This document shows, piece after piece, positions 12,117 to 22,105 of a stretch of 64,000 nucleotides of DNA. A program made the position numbers and the translations under genes. The DNA lies in assembly GCA_963970005.1 (NCBI GenBank), contig CAXAMN010021273.1, positions 567,825 to 631,824 on the forward strand. The letters run 5' to 3'. This DNA comes from Durusdinium trenchii. Lineage: Eukaryota > Sar > Dinophyceae > Suessiales > Symbiodiniaceae. Numbering within the stretch: position 1 is the stretch's first letter; every line of letters begins with the position of its first letter. Below the pieces are notes generated by a model. That model made no database searches. It was not told the origin of the DNA and saw only the letters and a program-made list of their open reading frames with translations.

Positions 12117-12296
12117 CCACCTCCACACCGGTCACACCGACACCGAGTCTTCCGCCCGAGTTCACCAAGGTGTCAAGGCACCGAGGCCCTGGAGGAGCCC
12201 TTCCGACAGGAGCTTCCAGCTCCGGCGGTCCGGTCAGAAGGGAGTTCTTCCAGAGCATCGCAGCGGAAAAGAGGATAAAAGAGGAAGATAATATAG
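12117..12296 (+). CDS. Candidate exon, Ser/Pro/Gly-rich, unrecognised
   Basis: An open frame after GATCCAG encodes a Thr/Pro-rich start (STPVTPTPSLPPEF) and then GGPVRREFFQSIAAEKRIKE, which has good coding character with mixed charge. It ends at ATAG|GTGTTT. The proposed downstream exon starts at 12368 in compatible phase. It lies in the large channel intron and could be an intracellular channel part or a separate gene. Confidence 0.4.
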
Positions 12297-12367
12297 GTGT
12301 TTGGTGTAGATGTCTTTGACAAATAAGATGTTATTACATTTGTGTGTTTTCGGTGTTTTTTCCCTAG

Positions 12368-12468
12368 GCGGCTCAAGTGCTGCAAGTGCACAGCATTCGT
12401 TTGGGCCAGTAGCAACATTCCTCCCGCAAACGGCATGGAGCACCAGCCACAAGCACCATTGCCACTGA
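12368..12468 (+). CDS. Candidate terminal exon paired with 12117-12296
   Basis: It follows TTTTTTCCCTAG, a good acceptor, 71 bases after the upstream donor. In the phase left by that exon it reads GGSSAASAQHSFGPVATFLP, then TAWSTSHKHHCH and TGA at 12466-12468. Another + frame is also open (to 12530), so the frame rests on the proposed splice. Confidence 0.35.
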
Positions 12469-12957
12469 CCTTCGCCTCGTCTACGATGTCTACGACGCAC
12501 CAAGAAGCCAGAATGCTGCTGCAACAGTGACCTGGATGTATTGTTTATTTATTGCTTTTTTAAGAGTGTCTCTTCTTCCGGAAAACACTGTTCTGTGAAG
12601 GTCCGCAGTTGAAGGTCGGCAATCGTTTGGTTTGAGATGTGTGAACTCGTTTGTTTGGTGCGGTGATGATGGAGATTACCATCGAGTTGGCGAAGTGAAA
12701 AAGTTTGTTTCCTTTGTTTTTCGGGTCATCTCAACTAGGGTCATCGACTTGCATGTAGCTTGTGTGTGCAACGGCAAGATGTTCACAAAAAGAGCAGAGA
12801 GCGCTGTGCGGGCATAAAGACTGGGATGTGTGAGGCTTCTCTTCTTTCACTTGTTCGCGACACTCTGAACACCTTCACAAAAAAAAACTCAATCGCATAA
12901 TGTATACACAGTTCCGAGACCATTTTGCCAAACTTGTTCTAGAAGTCCTGACCTATA

Positions 12958-13147
12958 GTTGACGTTCATTGTTCTGAGTTGGTTTACCAACAGGGGGGCC
13001 TATAGCCATTACAGTGCTAGTTCAGAGCTGGTTCTTTAAAGTGTGGTAGACCCATGCAGACCCCAATGGCTTTAGACTTTGTTGGAGACAACCACAGTGG
13101 AAAAAAACGACCCAAAGCGCAGAGGTTGGAACACCTCACTTTATAAG
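12958..13147 (+). repeat. Left arm of a 190-base inverted repeat
   Basis: This arm begins GTTGACGTTCATTGTTCTGA and is matched almost base for base, in reverse complement, by 13593-13782 (I see one clear mismatch before the in-arm end near TTTATAA). The two arms enclose the minisatellite at 13150-13592. Such near-identical arms suggest a recent or gene-converted foldback element. Confidence 0.8.
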
Positions 13148-13149
13148 CT

Positions 13150-13592
13150 TCCCCCTATGAGTTTTGTGGGGAGGGTGTGGACAAATATGATGGGCCTTGG
13201 CCGGGGAATGTGTTTATAAAGTGGGTTTTGTCAGTTTTTTCCTGGGAGGGTGTGGACAAATACGATGGGCCTTGGCAGGGGAAATGGTTTATAAAATGGG
13301 TTTGTCAGCTTTTTCCTGGGAGGGTGTGGACAAATACGATGGGCCTTGGAAGGGGAAATGATTTATAAAATGGTTTGTCGGCATTTTCCTGAGAGGGTGT
13401 GGACAAATACGATGGGCCTTGGCAGGGGAATGTGTTTAAACAATTGGTTTTGTCAGCTTTTTCCNNNNNNNNNNTTTTTCCTGGGAGTGTGTGGACAAAT
13501 ACGATGGGCCTTGGCAGGGGAACTGGTTTATAAAATGGGTTTATCAGCTTTTTCTTGCAAGGGTGTGGACAAATACGACGGGCAGGGGGAAG
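13150..13592 (+). repeat. Minisatellite, about 72-76-base unit
   Basis: About six tandem copies of a unit containing GTGTGGACAAATACGATGGG, then CCTTGGCAGGGGAA, then TTTATAAAATGGGTTTGTCA and GCTTTTTCCTGGGAG. The array is interrupted by a ten-N gap at 13465-13474, so copy number is not known. Every copy is in the same orientation. The open frames across it come from the repeat itself and are not taken as genes. Confidence 0.85.
13465..13474. other. Assembly gap (10 N)
   Basis: Ten N inside the minisatellite array. The flanking units overlap in text, as expected where a repeat could not be assembled. The true length is unknown. Confidence 0.95.
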
Positions 13593-13782
13593 TTTATAAA
13601 ATGAGGTGTTCCAACCTCTGCGCTTTGGGTCGTTTTTTTCCACTGTGGTTGTCTCCAACAAAGTCTAAAGCCATTGGGGTTTGCATGGGTCTACCACACT
13701 TTAAAGAACCAGCTCTGAACTAGCACTGTAATGGCTATAGGCCCCCCTGTTGGTAAACCAACTCAGAACAATGAACGTCAAC
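13593..13782 (-). repeat. Right arm of the 190-base inverted repeat
   Basis: Reverse complement of 12958-13147, ending GAACGTCAAC. Immediately beyond it (13783-13960) lies text that reappears inverted at 16050-16205, so the foldback sits in a larger mirror arrangement. Confidence 0.8.
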
Positions 13783-15885
13783 CATTATCAAAAAACATGG
13801 AAGCACCTGTGCAATTTAAGACAAGTGATAGCAACCGAATGCAATCATCTCAACAAACTGGCAAGCAAAAAGTGTGAAAAAAACAATGCCAGTGGAAAAC
13901 ACTGCAAAAGAAAAGATGCTCATTTTTCATTGTGTTGAGTGTGATTCTTGTTCAAACACAGCTAACAGAAACTATTCCTGCACACTCTCCCCACAAGACC
14001 AAGTTGTTTTTATTGTTGTGTTTAAAGTGTTTGGTATCATTTGATGCTCAAGATATGCAAAGATGCTTGTTTTCACTCTAGGGCAGAAGATACCACTCTA
14101 CTCTAACATGGGGCCTGGGTTTTGGTTTTCCCAATTTTTTAGGTAAATGCTTCAGTGGTAGCCCCTCTCCATATAAACACATATACATAATCTATTCCTG
14201 CTCTCTCTCTCTCTCTCTATATGAACAAATTTATTATGTATTCCTGAATCAGGTTGATTTTATTGTTTTAGAACCAGCAAGCAGTCATTCAGATGGTTTT
14301 GAACAAAATAATTAGGAAAGAAGCAGGCCATAAAAGTGTCTCTAGATCTCTGCTTATAGTTATGTTTAGATTTGGAAAGATGTTATATAGACGCTTTTGT
14401 GTTACAAAAGATTCTTTATAGATCTCTGCAGATAATCATTTTTAGATTTAAGCAACTATATAGAAACCTTGTATTTTGAAAGCTTTGTTCTAGATTTCTG
14501 CGGGTAAGAGCTTGTATTTTCAAAGTTTTCCTCTGCCCTCTGGATCTCTGGGAAAGTAGATATCCCATATATATATATATGTGTGTTTTCATGAAATGAA
14601 AGCTCTTGAAAGAAAACCATATTTATTGATATATAGCATGTTTAAATTGACATGACCATTTCCAGAGATCCAGAGGAAAGCTTTTGAAATGAACGCTTTT
14701 GTATATTATTGTAGAAATGGTCATCCCCAGAGATCTAGAGGGAAGCTCTTGAATTAGAAGCTTGTACATAAAACATGTTTAATATGTTTATTATACTAAT
14801 GTTTAATATTGGAAATAATTTCCAGTGATTACTGTAAATAAACAAAATCTATATAACTATTTACTGCAAAAAGGAGTTTTAGTCTTGTTCCCAGCGCTCC
14901 CAGGGCAAAAAAATACTGTAAAACACGGGGTTTTGTAGCATGTGCTTTCTTAAACTAAATAGACTAGAGCTAGAATAGACCTAGGTAGAATTAAATTGGA
15001 TTTGAGTTAAAACCGAATTTCAACTAAACTTGTATTGAACTAAAACTATAACCTATTTAAAAATAGATGAGAGTTGAATTAGAAAGGAATTGGAATTACA
15101 ATTAGAAGTTCGCCAGAATAAGATGTAAAACACTTGAGCTACAAGATGCACAAGTCGAGGAGGCTTCGAAATTACAAAGCCGAAGCAAAAGCAACAAGCA
15201 TGAAATTAGAACTACAGCTTACACAGATTCATAACAGTTTCATGTAAATTGGAAGGTATCATTACAGTTTCATGTCAAGCTGATTGTACATGCAATTGGC
15301 AGCCACATTGATACCAATCAGAAGTTAATGCACAGACTTGTACATGGAGATTTCGACAAGGACAAAGGGAGTGGTGGGCTCAGACGCTTTCATTGTAAGA
15401 GCAAAGAACATATGCCTTTAGGTGAGACTTAGGCTCACATACTTGAAGGTTAAACGAAATAGCAAGAACACAGAATGATCTATATTAATAGGAAAACCAA
15501 AACAAAAAACCTTAAGAAAACCAATAACAACCTAGGAAAAGCAAAAAAAAACACATGGGAAAACCAAAAAACAAAAGAAAAACAATTCTGGGGAAGTCTT
15601 GAGGAAAGGGGGGGTCCAGCCAAGAGTCTTTGAGAATTGTTTTGTTTTTGTTGTTTTTGGTTTTGTTTCCCAAGGTTGTTTTGTGTGTGTTTTTTATGTT
15701 TTTTGGGTGTGTGTTTTTTGTTTTATTTGCTTGTTTTCTATATTTTCTCGAGACTGTTTGTGTTTGTTTTCCAGTGTAAGGGACATTGAGGCAGCTTTCA
15801 CCGACACATAGCATGAATGCAGGCCACAGTGGGAAGTTTATAGCACATAGATGGAAGTAGGCAGCAAAAAAACCTTTCTCTGCCA
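13783..15885. other. AT-rich non-coding tract
   Basis: Base composition changes sharply to AT-rich here and stays so to about 16.5 kb. The tract contains related short phrases (AGATCTCTG and TCCAGAGATC near 14345, 14422, 14490, 14665 and 14730), a CT microsatellite at 14202-14218, TA runs and T-rich or A-rich stretches (15620-15770). No protein-coding frame is convincing. It appears to be part of the repeat element bracketed by the 12.96 kb and 16.5 kb copies. Confidence 0.55.
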
Positions 15886-16503
15886 AGGCCCATCGTATTG
15901 GACCACACCTTCTCAGTAAAAAGCTGACAAAGTCATTTTATAAACCATTTCCCCTGCCAAAGACAAAGCACAACTTGTGAAAATGTGGCACATGGTGATT
16001 GTTCAGGTTTTGATCAGCGCACAAAATCAAGTCAAAATGTTCAATGAACATTTTTTTGGCAGTTATTTTTCCCACTGGCATGGTTGTTTTTCTCACACGT
16101 TTTTGCTTGCAAGTTTGTTGAAATGATTGCATTCTGTTGCTATCACTTATCTTAAATTGCACAGGTGCTCCCATGTTTTTGATAATAACGTTGACCTTCA
16201 TTCTTTTGAGATGCTTTGAGTCTGATTCTTCTTCAGACAGAGTTAAAAGAAACTAGTCCTGCATAGGGTTTACCTACAGGGAGCCTGAAGCCACTATATT
16301 GCTATATCAGAGCTGGTTCCTTGAAGTGTAGTAGACCCATGCAGACCCTAATGATGTCATGTAACGGAAACATGGTTGTAGACCCAGCATTGTCATGGAA
16401 CCACCCCCAGTGGAAAAAATGCACCAAACCCTGGAGGTTGGAACACATCATTTTATAAACCTCACCCTGCCCATCGTATTTGTCCACACCCTCTCGGATC
16501 TTC
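15886..16503 (-). repeat. Diverged, inverted and rearranged second copy of the 13-kb element
   Basis: 15886-15960 and 16466-16500 carry the minisatellite unit in reverse complement (CCCATCGTATTTGTCCACAC). 16050-16205 is the reverse complement of 13783-13960. 16310-16450 repeats the arm text in direct orientation (CAGAGCTGGTTCCTTGAAGT, then GTAGACCCATGCAGACCC). Divergence is clearly greater than between the two arms at 12.96 and 13.78 kb. Confidence 0.7.
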
Positions 16504-16706
16504 AGGGTCACCGCTACATGGAAAGCCATTTAAAGGTAAAACTGTGTTTGCGGATTTTCTGGTGATGTTCTCTTGGCTGTCTCGACATGATATTCGAAGG
16601 TCGGCTTCATATAAATCACCAGCCTGAGGGTTTCCACTTTATAAATGATTTTTCTTTATGAAATCAAATCCCTCACGGCAGTACCCTCCACAAGGGAGAT
16701 CTTGGG

Positions 16707-17309
16707 TTGTTTCTTTTTGGGCAGTTTAGGCATCAGATGAATGTGCTTCAGCAGCGCATCGATTTTTGCCACGCGGCTCTTGACTATCTCCTCAAAACAT
16801 TCCCAGCAGCGATAGTTTTGGCGCCCACAGGGCCGACTTCGGCGAATCATCTTCCAAATGTGACCGGTCATGCAACAGACATCAATTCGGAGCCCCCAGG
16901 GCTGTGTTTAGCTGAAGACCAGTGGATGAAGGAGGGTGTGACAACCGTGATGATCCAAAACCTTCCTCCCAATATGACCCCAAAGGGGTTGTTCCAAGAG
17001 ATATTGGCGCGTGGTTTCCACGCGCAAATTGACTTCGTGCATGTGCCCTTCCACGACAGTGCCAATGGCTTTGGTTTTGTGAACTTCACTCGACCAGATC
17101 AGGCAGTGAAATTTCGAAACCTTTTCGATGGGCAGCAACTAGTTCACCTAGATGAGTGTACAGGCAAAGTGTTTAAACGTATGAAAGTTCGTGTCCGTCG
17201 AGCTGCTCTACAAGGCTATGATGCGAATGTGGCCCGCATCCAAAAGACAAAAACAGGGTTCGACCCAACACATAGCCCTTTGATTTTTCTGCATTTGAGC
17301 CAGAAGTGA
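16707..17309 (+). CDS. Mei2-like RNA-binding protein (RRM), probable retrocopy
   Basis: An uninterrupted frame of 200 codons. Residues about 77-190 form an RNA-recognition motif of the Mei2 type. RNP2 is VMIQNL (81-86), followed by PPNMTPKGLFQEI. RNP1 is GFGFVNFT (121-128). The Mei2-typical tail ALQGYDANVARIQ...HSPLIF is at 168-194. Mei2-like proteins bind RNA in cell-cycle and developmental control, and this family is large in dinoflagellates. There are no introns although neighbouring genes are split into tiny exons. Just after PLIF this frame hits a stop, while another frame continues as AFEPEVNEGFVQKVANIFF, so a frameshift or unrecognised splice is likely. The first 70 residues are not conserved and the start is uncertain. 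It sits between channel exons. Confidence 0.7.
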   Translation: MFLFGQFRHQMNVLQQRIDFCHAALDYLLKTFPAAIVLAPTGPTSANHLPNVTGHATDINSEPPGLCLAEDQWMKEGVTTVMIQNLPPNMTPKGLFQEILARGFHAQIDFVHVPFHDSANGFGFVNFTRPDQAVKFRNLFDGQQLVHLDECTGKVFKRMKVRVRRAALQGYDANVARIQKTKTGFDPTHSPLIFLHLSQK

Positions 17310-17653
17310 ATGAAGGATTTGTACAGAAAGTGGCCAACATATTTTTTAGAAACTCGTCGAGAAGACTCAATCGTTGGTCCGCCATTTGCATGCGTTTTGC
17401 CGCTCGGATCACTCAGTGGCCAACTTTCACCATGTACGCTCTTGCGCATGGCACCCAATCTAATCGAAACACGCAGGATGGTTTGGTGAGGTTTTCTGGG
17501 CCAGAGGTTTTTAATTTTGAGAACAAGAGCAAACTAATGACAAGCAGAACTCAGAAAAATATGCGATTATTTTGGGTAACCTTCACACCGAAGGTTGCGC
17601 TACTGATCAAAGTTCCGGTGGGCCGGTGCATGATGTGCACGTCAGAAACCTGA
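17292..17653 (+). CDS. Shifted continuation of the Mei2-like ORF (uncertain)
   Basis: Overlapping the end of the Mei2-like frame, the adjacent + frame is open for about 120 codons (AFEPEVNEGFVQKVANIFFR, then RLNRWSAICMRFAARITQW). Its amino-acid mix looks coding at the start and less so later. It could be the C-terminal part after a one-base frameshift, or non-coding. No domain is recognised. Confidence 0.3.
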
Positions 17654-17880
17654 CGGGAATTCGGTTGGGTGAGTGGCCGCGGGGTTCAATGTACCCCTGG
17701 ACCTGGAGCAAGAGCATTCCCGGGTTTCGCGAGCACTCATTTTGGCATGATTCCATCTTCCAGAAGGCGCAAAATTGTCTTCGATGGTCGATCCGTCCGA
17801 TCCTGACGGTTGGTTTCGGTGCATGGCATGGCGGTGATGTCGGTGGAAGATGAGACGCGCAGAGACGCGCAATTGAAAAG

Positions 17881-17982
17881 TATTTTCATCCAAAGCTTCC
17901 AGGACCACGCCGATTCGATCACGAACTCCCGTTTCAGGACTGTATCCCACGTGCCAATTTTGACACCTTCTTGTGGGCATTG
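17881..17982 (+). CDS. Voltage-gated cation channel, extracellular turret and pore-helix exon
   Basis: 34 codons in phase 0, after AG at 17879-17880 and before a GTGCGT donor. It reads YFHPKLPGPRRFDHELPFQD, then CIPRANFDTFLWAL. The R-x-N-F-D-T-F-x-W-A-L sequence is the standard lead-in to the pore loop of four-domain calcium/sodium channels and their protist relatives. It joins in phase to 18291 (FLWAL|VSIFQIMTG). The preceding S5 segment is expected upstream and was not found. The exon is over 10.6 kb from the S4-S5 exon, so this would be one very long intron or two separate channel fragments. Confidence 0.65.
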
Positions 17983-18069
17983 GTGCGTCGCCCCAGCGGG
18001 GAATGTCCGCGCATCTTCGCGGAACGCCGCGTCTTCGGCAAAAAGGGCTTGGGGATATTTTGGGCATCT

Positions 18070-18178
18070 AGGAGCATGAAGCTACTAGAGGCTCCTGGCA
18101 TCGCTACTGGAGCAAGAAGCTACCAGGGGCTCCTGGCCGTACTACTATAGGTGCAGCAAGGACGCTACTAGTAGCTTC
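18070..18178 (+). repeat. AGCTACTAG-type interspersed repeat
   Basis: A series of imperfect phrases (AAGCTACTAGAGGCTCCTGG, then CATCGCTACTGGAGCAAGAA, then GCTACTAGTAGCTTC) that recur inverted at 30309-30405. Peptides translated from this repeat (GIATxxKxLLxA-like) are familiar from predicted Symbiodinium proteins, which supports the organism call. It lies in the intron between the two pore exons. Confidence 0.6.
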
Positions 18179-18290
18179 TCCGCGGGATCCAAGAGGGTCT
18201 GGGTCTCCAATTGAACCACCCTACACCCCTGGGACGGGCCAACGGACGGATGGCCCTGGCAGGGCCTTGGGGCACGGTGCGTTGCCGCAG

Positions 18291-18380
18291 GTGTCCATCT
18301 TCCAGATCATGACCGGCCCGGGCGCTCACCAAATGCTTTGGCACTCGCATTCTGCGCGCATGTGGCAGGGCGGGCACGCC
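18291..18380 (+). CDS. Voltage-gated cation channel, pore-loop exon with altered selectivity filter
   Basis: It starts GTG after GCCGCAG, in phase with 17982. It encodes VSIFQIMTGPGAHQMLWHSH, then SARMWQGGHA. F-Q-I-M-T-G-(E/D)-x-W is the usual pore loop of voltage-gated Ca/Na channels. Here the filter reads T-G-P-G-A: proline replaces the acidic residue and alanine replaces the tryptophan. This would remove the charge that binds Ca2+, so either the channel has an unusual pore or this copy is decaying. A stop lies at 18387-18389, so the exon most likely ends before it (a GTGGGT donor at 18381 fits). S6 was not identified downstream. Confidence 0.65.
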
Positions 18381-18630
18381 GTGGGTTGAGAAACCTCACG
18401 TCCAGATACTTCGAGGGGTTTCAAAGGGAAGTCGATGGGGTAAGGGTGCATAGGATTCATAGGATCCCAAAACCAGCGGCTTGGAAATACTGGTCAAGTG
18501 GTGAAGAAAGAGTCTTGGCCACCTGGTCAGGCAGCTGACAAGCAGAATGTGCTAAAAACTGGCTTGTTTACTTTGTGATTTGTTAACCATTTGTGATGGT
18601 CACAACTTATAAAACATGTGCATCCAACCA

Positions 18631-18692
18631 GCAGCACCCAGTTTGGATGATTTTGGGGGTGGTCAAAAAACACCACCCAAACTGGGTGCTGC
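18631..18692. repeat. Hairpin with 16-base arms
   Basis: GCAGCACCCAGTTTGG and its exact complement CCAAACTGGGTGCTGC are separated by about 30 bases. A small foldback element, non-coding. Confidence 0.7.
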
Positions 18693-19957
18693 CTGTGAGG
18701 TTCCTTTGAGTTTCACGTTTCACATGTCTATTTTGTTCAATCAGCAAATGGCACCACCAACTTCCATGTTGCACAAGTGCAGAAGTCTTGGAGGATACGA
18801 TGTTTCTTTTTTTTAAGATGATGTTTATGTTTTTTCCATCACGCTGATGCTGATAATGTATCTTGCAGACTTATTATCGAAGTAGGCACCCGCATCTCCT
18901 GCGCAACCTGCCCTAATAACACTTTCCCTTCCAACGGTCATAAAGCTTCATCATTGAGTACTACACTGCCACGATCCATGACCCCTGCTTCCTCTTTTCG
19001 GCACGGTCGGTACACTGAGGTGAGAATTGGAATACGATCATGTATGCAGGGAGCTCAAGTTCAGTTCTTCAGGTTTTCTTTGGAGGTCGCTCCTGTCCCA
19101 TCCGGTGAGTGGATGGGTCTCACCCAGTTGGGCACCTCCAGGCAGTGTCTACTCCGGACTGCTAGTTCAATGGCCTTAAAGGGTGTTTTTTGGAGCTAAG
19201 TCTGTAAATCGTTGGTGTCTTGGCCGGAAAACAACACGAACCTGGAGCCCGGCGAGCCGGGCGTCGGTTTAAACACGAACGCTGGGTCCCTTTGGTTGAT
19301 TGATTCTTGCGGTCAAACCCATGGGTTGATTCGAGATTCGACCTGGAGCCAACCTGGATGGGTCGTGACCCACCGTACTTGGAGCCCAATCAGTCCACCA
19401 TTTGGTACGCCAAAAGGTCGTGCTCGGTCGGGGTCGACCTCGCGTGTGCCATGACGAAGAGCCATGACCCAGAGTCAGAGCCAGTTTCGGGAGGTCAATG
19501 TGATGCAAATCAAAGGCGCGTGTGAATCATCGTCTCCCTGAAACTCACATGGAAGTGGAAAACCCTGCTTAGACCTAGAGGAACATGCTCTTCCAAGGAA
19601 CCATTTGTTCGTTCCAGGGAGTGTGTTCTTTTCCGGGGAGTGGACTAGTCCACACACCAAAACGAGATGTCAGCCCCCGATGAGTCAGATGATTGTTTTG
19701 TTTCACCCATGTTCACTGGACCCCGCCTGGTTTTGCCATTCGTGGCACCGGTTTCACAACATTGTGATGATCATGGGTATCCCTGGTTTATCCCGGTTTG
19801 CGGGTTAATGATCGGTTAATGTGTATTTTGCTTGTGGGTGAATCCCCTTCTGCCATAAGAATCCTTGGACCCTCCGTAGCGGTCGGACATGGCCGGACCC
19901 GACCGAAACGCCGGGGGGAAAACGGACCCGAACCAAAGAGTTTGCATATTCTTACTT

Positions 19958-20073
19958 CCCAGACGCTCCAAACAGCTCTTGGTACCTCAAAACCCTAGGG
20001 ATTCGAGACCCCAGACCCCTCCATAGGATTCGGGTCCGACCCTTCCATATGAGGGCCCAGGGTCGCGTCTGGG
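19958..20073 (+). repeat. MITE-like element, family A copy 3
   Basis: Bounded by CCCAGACGCTCC and GGGTCGCGTCTGGG. It has the same internal text as copy 1, with an extra internal GGGTCCGACCC segment. Confidence 0.75.
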
Positions 20074-21944
20074 TTGAAAAAGCGTTGCTTTCGATCAACT
20101 TCGTTGGGTCTTCCCCATCAGTCCACGGAATATGTTCCTGGCGGTGCATCTTTTCTGCGAACCGGTCGCCTCAGGCGGCCTGTAGGTTCGGTCACTTGCT
20201 GACAAAAAGGTTCGGTCACTGGGAGGGTTCCTGGTATATACTGGACCAGGGGTCACAAGAAGGGGTGGTGTTTAGCCCCTAAGTGAGTGGATAATGGGCA
20301 CCCCTATCCTCCGATAGGCACCCCTTTGTGACTCCTGGTAGATGGCCTTTCTTAACTATGTGTGGGTTGATGGACACAGGGACAACAAATATATATATAT
20401 ATATATAATGGATGTATATGGATGTTTTTTCCCCCAACGTGTTTCTCCAAAAAACTCCATGTATGGAGCATGATGGAATAGTTACCTACATTGACACCTT
20501 AAACCACCCCGATCTATGCTTTGGTGGAAGCTTGCTCAACAGATGGGCAGATCACGTCTATTTTTGGCAAAGGTCGGTGAGTCAAGGGATATGTGTGGCA
20601 TTGTGGCTGGAATTCAAGCTGTAGGCAAAATTCCATACCGGGATTGTTATAGGGCATAGAAGGTTCCTTTTGCCTTGTCTGTTTAGATGTTGGGTCGGTT
20701 TTTGCGGATCATGGGTTCCAGCTTAGCTAGCACATGCTTAGCACGACTAGATCGGATGGTTCTGACAAGCAAAACTTGATACTTAAGCTCCCTGACTTCC
20801 ACGTACTGGGCAGGATTGGTGACAGCGCAATCTCTGGTAACGCTGGCCGCCGTTTCGACCGTATCCGCCCCTAAGAGAGTGGATCAAAGTACGTGATCCA
20901 TGTCATGCCCAGTAGGACCCAGGTCCAAACCTGGTTGACCTTACCTCCTGAAGCATCGGTTTGTTATGACCAACTCCAGTATTTCATGCGGTCTCTGAAT
21001 TGTTAGAGGTGATCTTGTGTGATTCCCAGCTGTCAGAGGGTGGGGATCACCGGTTCCGGGGCTTTTTTTCTTCCTCGCGGATCGCTGGTGGCCCGAGGCT
21101 GGCATGAGGGCTCAAGGTTGGATCTTTGGTGCTTTCTTCGTGACCCTTGGCACGCTTCAACAGAGAGTTTGAAGAGGAACCGTTCTTTCAGGTTTTTGGC
21201 AGGTTCTTTTTTTTTCGTCCCCTAAAGGTCCAAAGACCTCCAAAGACCCTGTAAAGCCTGGTCATTTATTATATACCTCATTGAGTATTTGTTTAATGAT
21301 CAACTCCGATAAAATGAGGTCTTTGACCTGTAGGGATCTGTAGGTTTGACATGCCTGGAGCAAATCCGCATGAGTCTTTCGGCCAACAATCTGTTTCGTT
21401 GGCACTGCTCGATAAGGATCTCAACAGTTGAGTTTCAAGGAAAAAAACTGGTTTTTGATGTATGTTCCATCCAATCAACCACCCAAAACGGAGGATTTTC
21501 AGCTGGACGGTTTTCTTCTGTTTTTTCTTGAACCGATGAGTAAGGCGACCGAGTAAGGGCTCCCGTCCAGTCGGCGGCTCGGACTTCGTGGAGCCCGTTA
21601 GACCCCAGATTAAGAGACCCTTGCGACACAGAAAACTCCACATGACAACGATTGATATAGGTTGATGATGATTGATGGTTTTTTGTCCACGGATCGAAAC
21701 GGCCGAGAGTCAAACGACATTCGAATGGGTTTTTAGACACCTGCTGACGTTGGGTAAGGGGGATCAACGTTGAATGCCACTTCCTTCAAGAAAACGACCT
21801 AATTGCATCTAATTGCTTGAAGAATGGACAATGTCTCAAAGGTATAGGACATAATCTTAGCAGCCAATACTCACAATGACACCAACACTTAAATAGACTC
21901 ATGCCGACTAAATCATGTAAATCCACTCTTCAAACAGCTGATCA

Positions 21945-22105
21945 TGTCTTGGCACGCTTTCTATGTTTGTCTATCATTTTCTATCTATTTGGGGCTATAT
22001 TGGGATGATTCAAACAGCTGATCATATCTTGGCATGCTTTCTAAAATGTTCTGCTTATTGGGGATACTGGGGCTATATTGGGATGATTTGGGATGATTCA
22101 TATCT
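21945..22105 (+). repeat. Tandem duplication, about 83-base unit
   Basis: CAAACAGCTGATCATGTCTTGGCACGCTTTCTA-like text occurs twice, each followed by GGGGCTATATTGGGATGATT. An older partial copy begins near 21930. It is non-coding. Confidence 0.65.

Larger units (their letters stand above)
18381..21940. other. Repeat-rich stretch without a recognised gene
   Basis: No exon is supported with confidence. It contains a 16-base-arm hairpin (18631-18692), family A copy 3 (19958-20073), a TA microsatellite near 20390-20406 and repeat fragments shared with the left end. Open frames at 19212-19454 and 19307-19525 overlap each other and do not resemble a known family. Confidence 0.4.

Noticed and set aside
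11605-12291. 228-codon open frame on the + strand
   Set aside because: It competes with the better-supported exon frame at 12117-12296, and its product has random composition.
13177-13723. Open frames across the minisatellite (repeated VDKYDGPW-like peptide)
   Set aside because: The repeat unit itself lacks stops in one frame, and the array includes a gap. No independent sign of coding.
16656-16871. Minus-strand frame with FEEIVKSRVAKIDALLKHIH, overlapping the Mei2-like ORF start
   Set aside because: It looks protein-like, but it overlaps the N-terminal part of the + strand ORF and ends in repeat-free DNA without splice sites. Kept only as an alternative for the uncertain first 55 residues.
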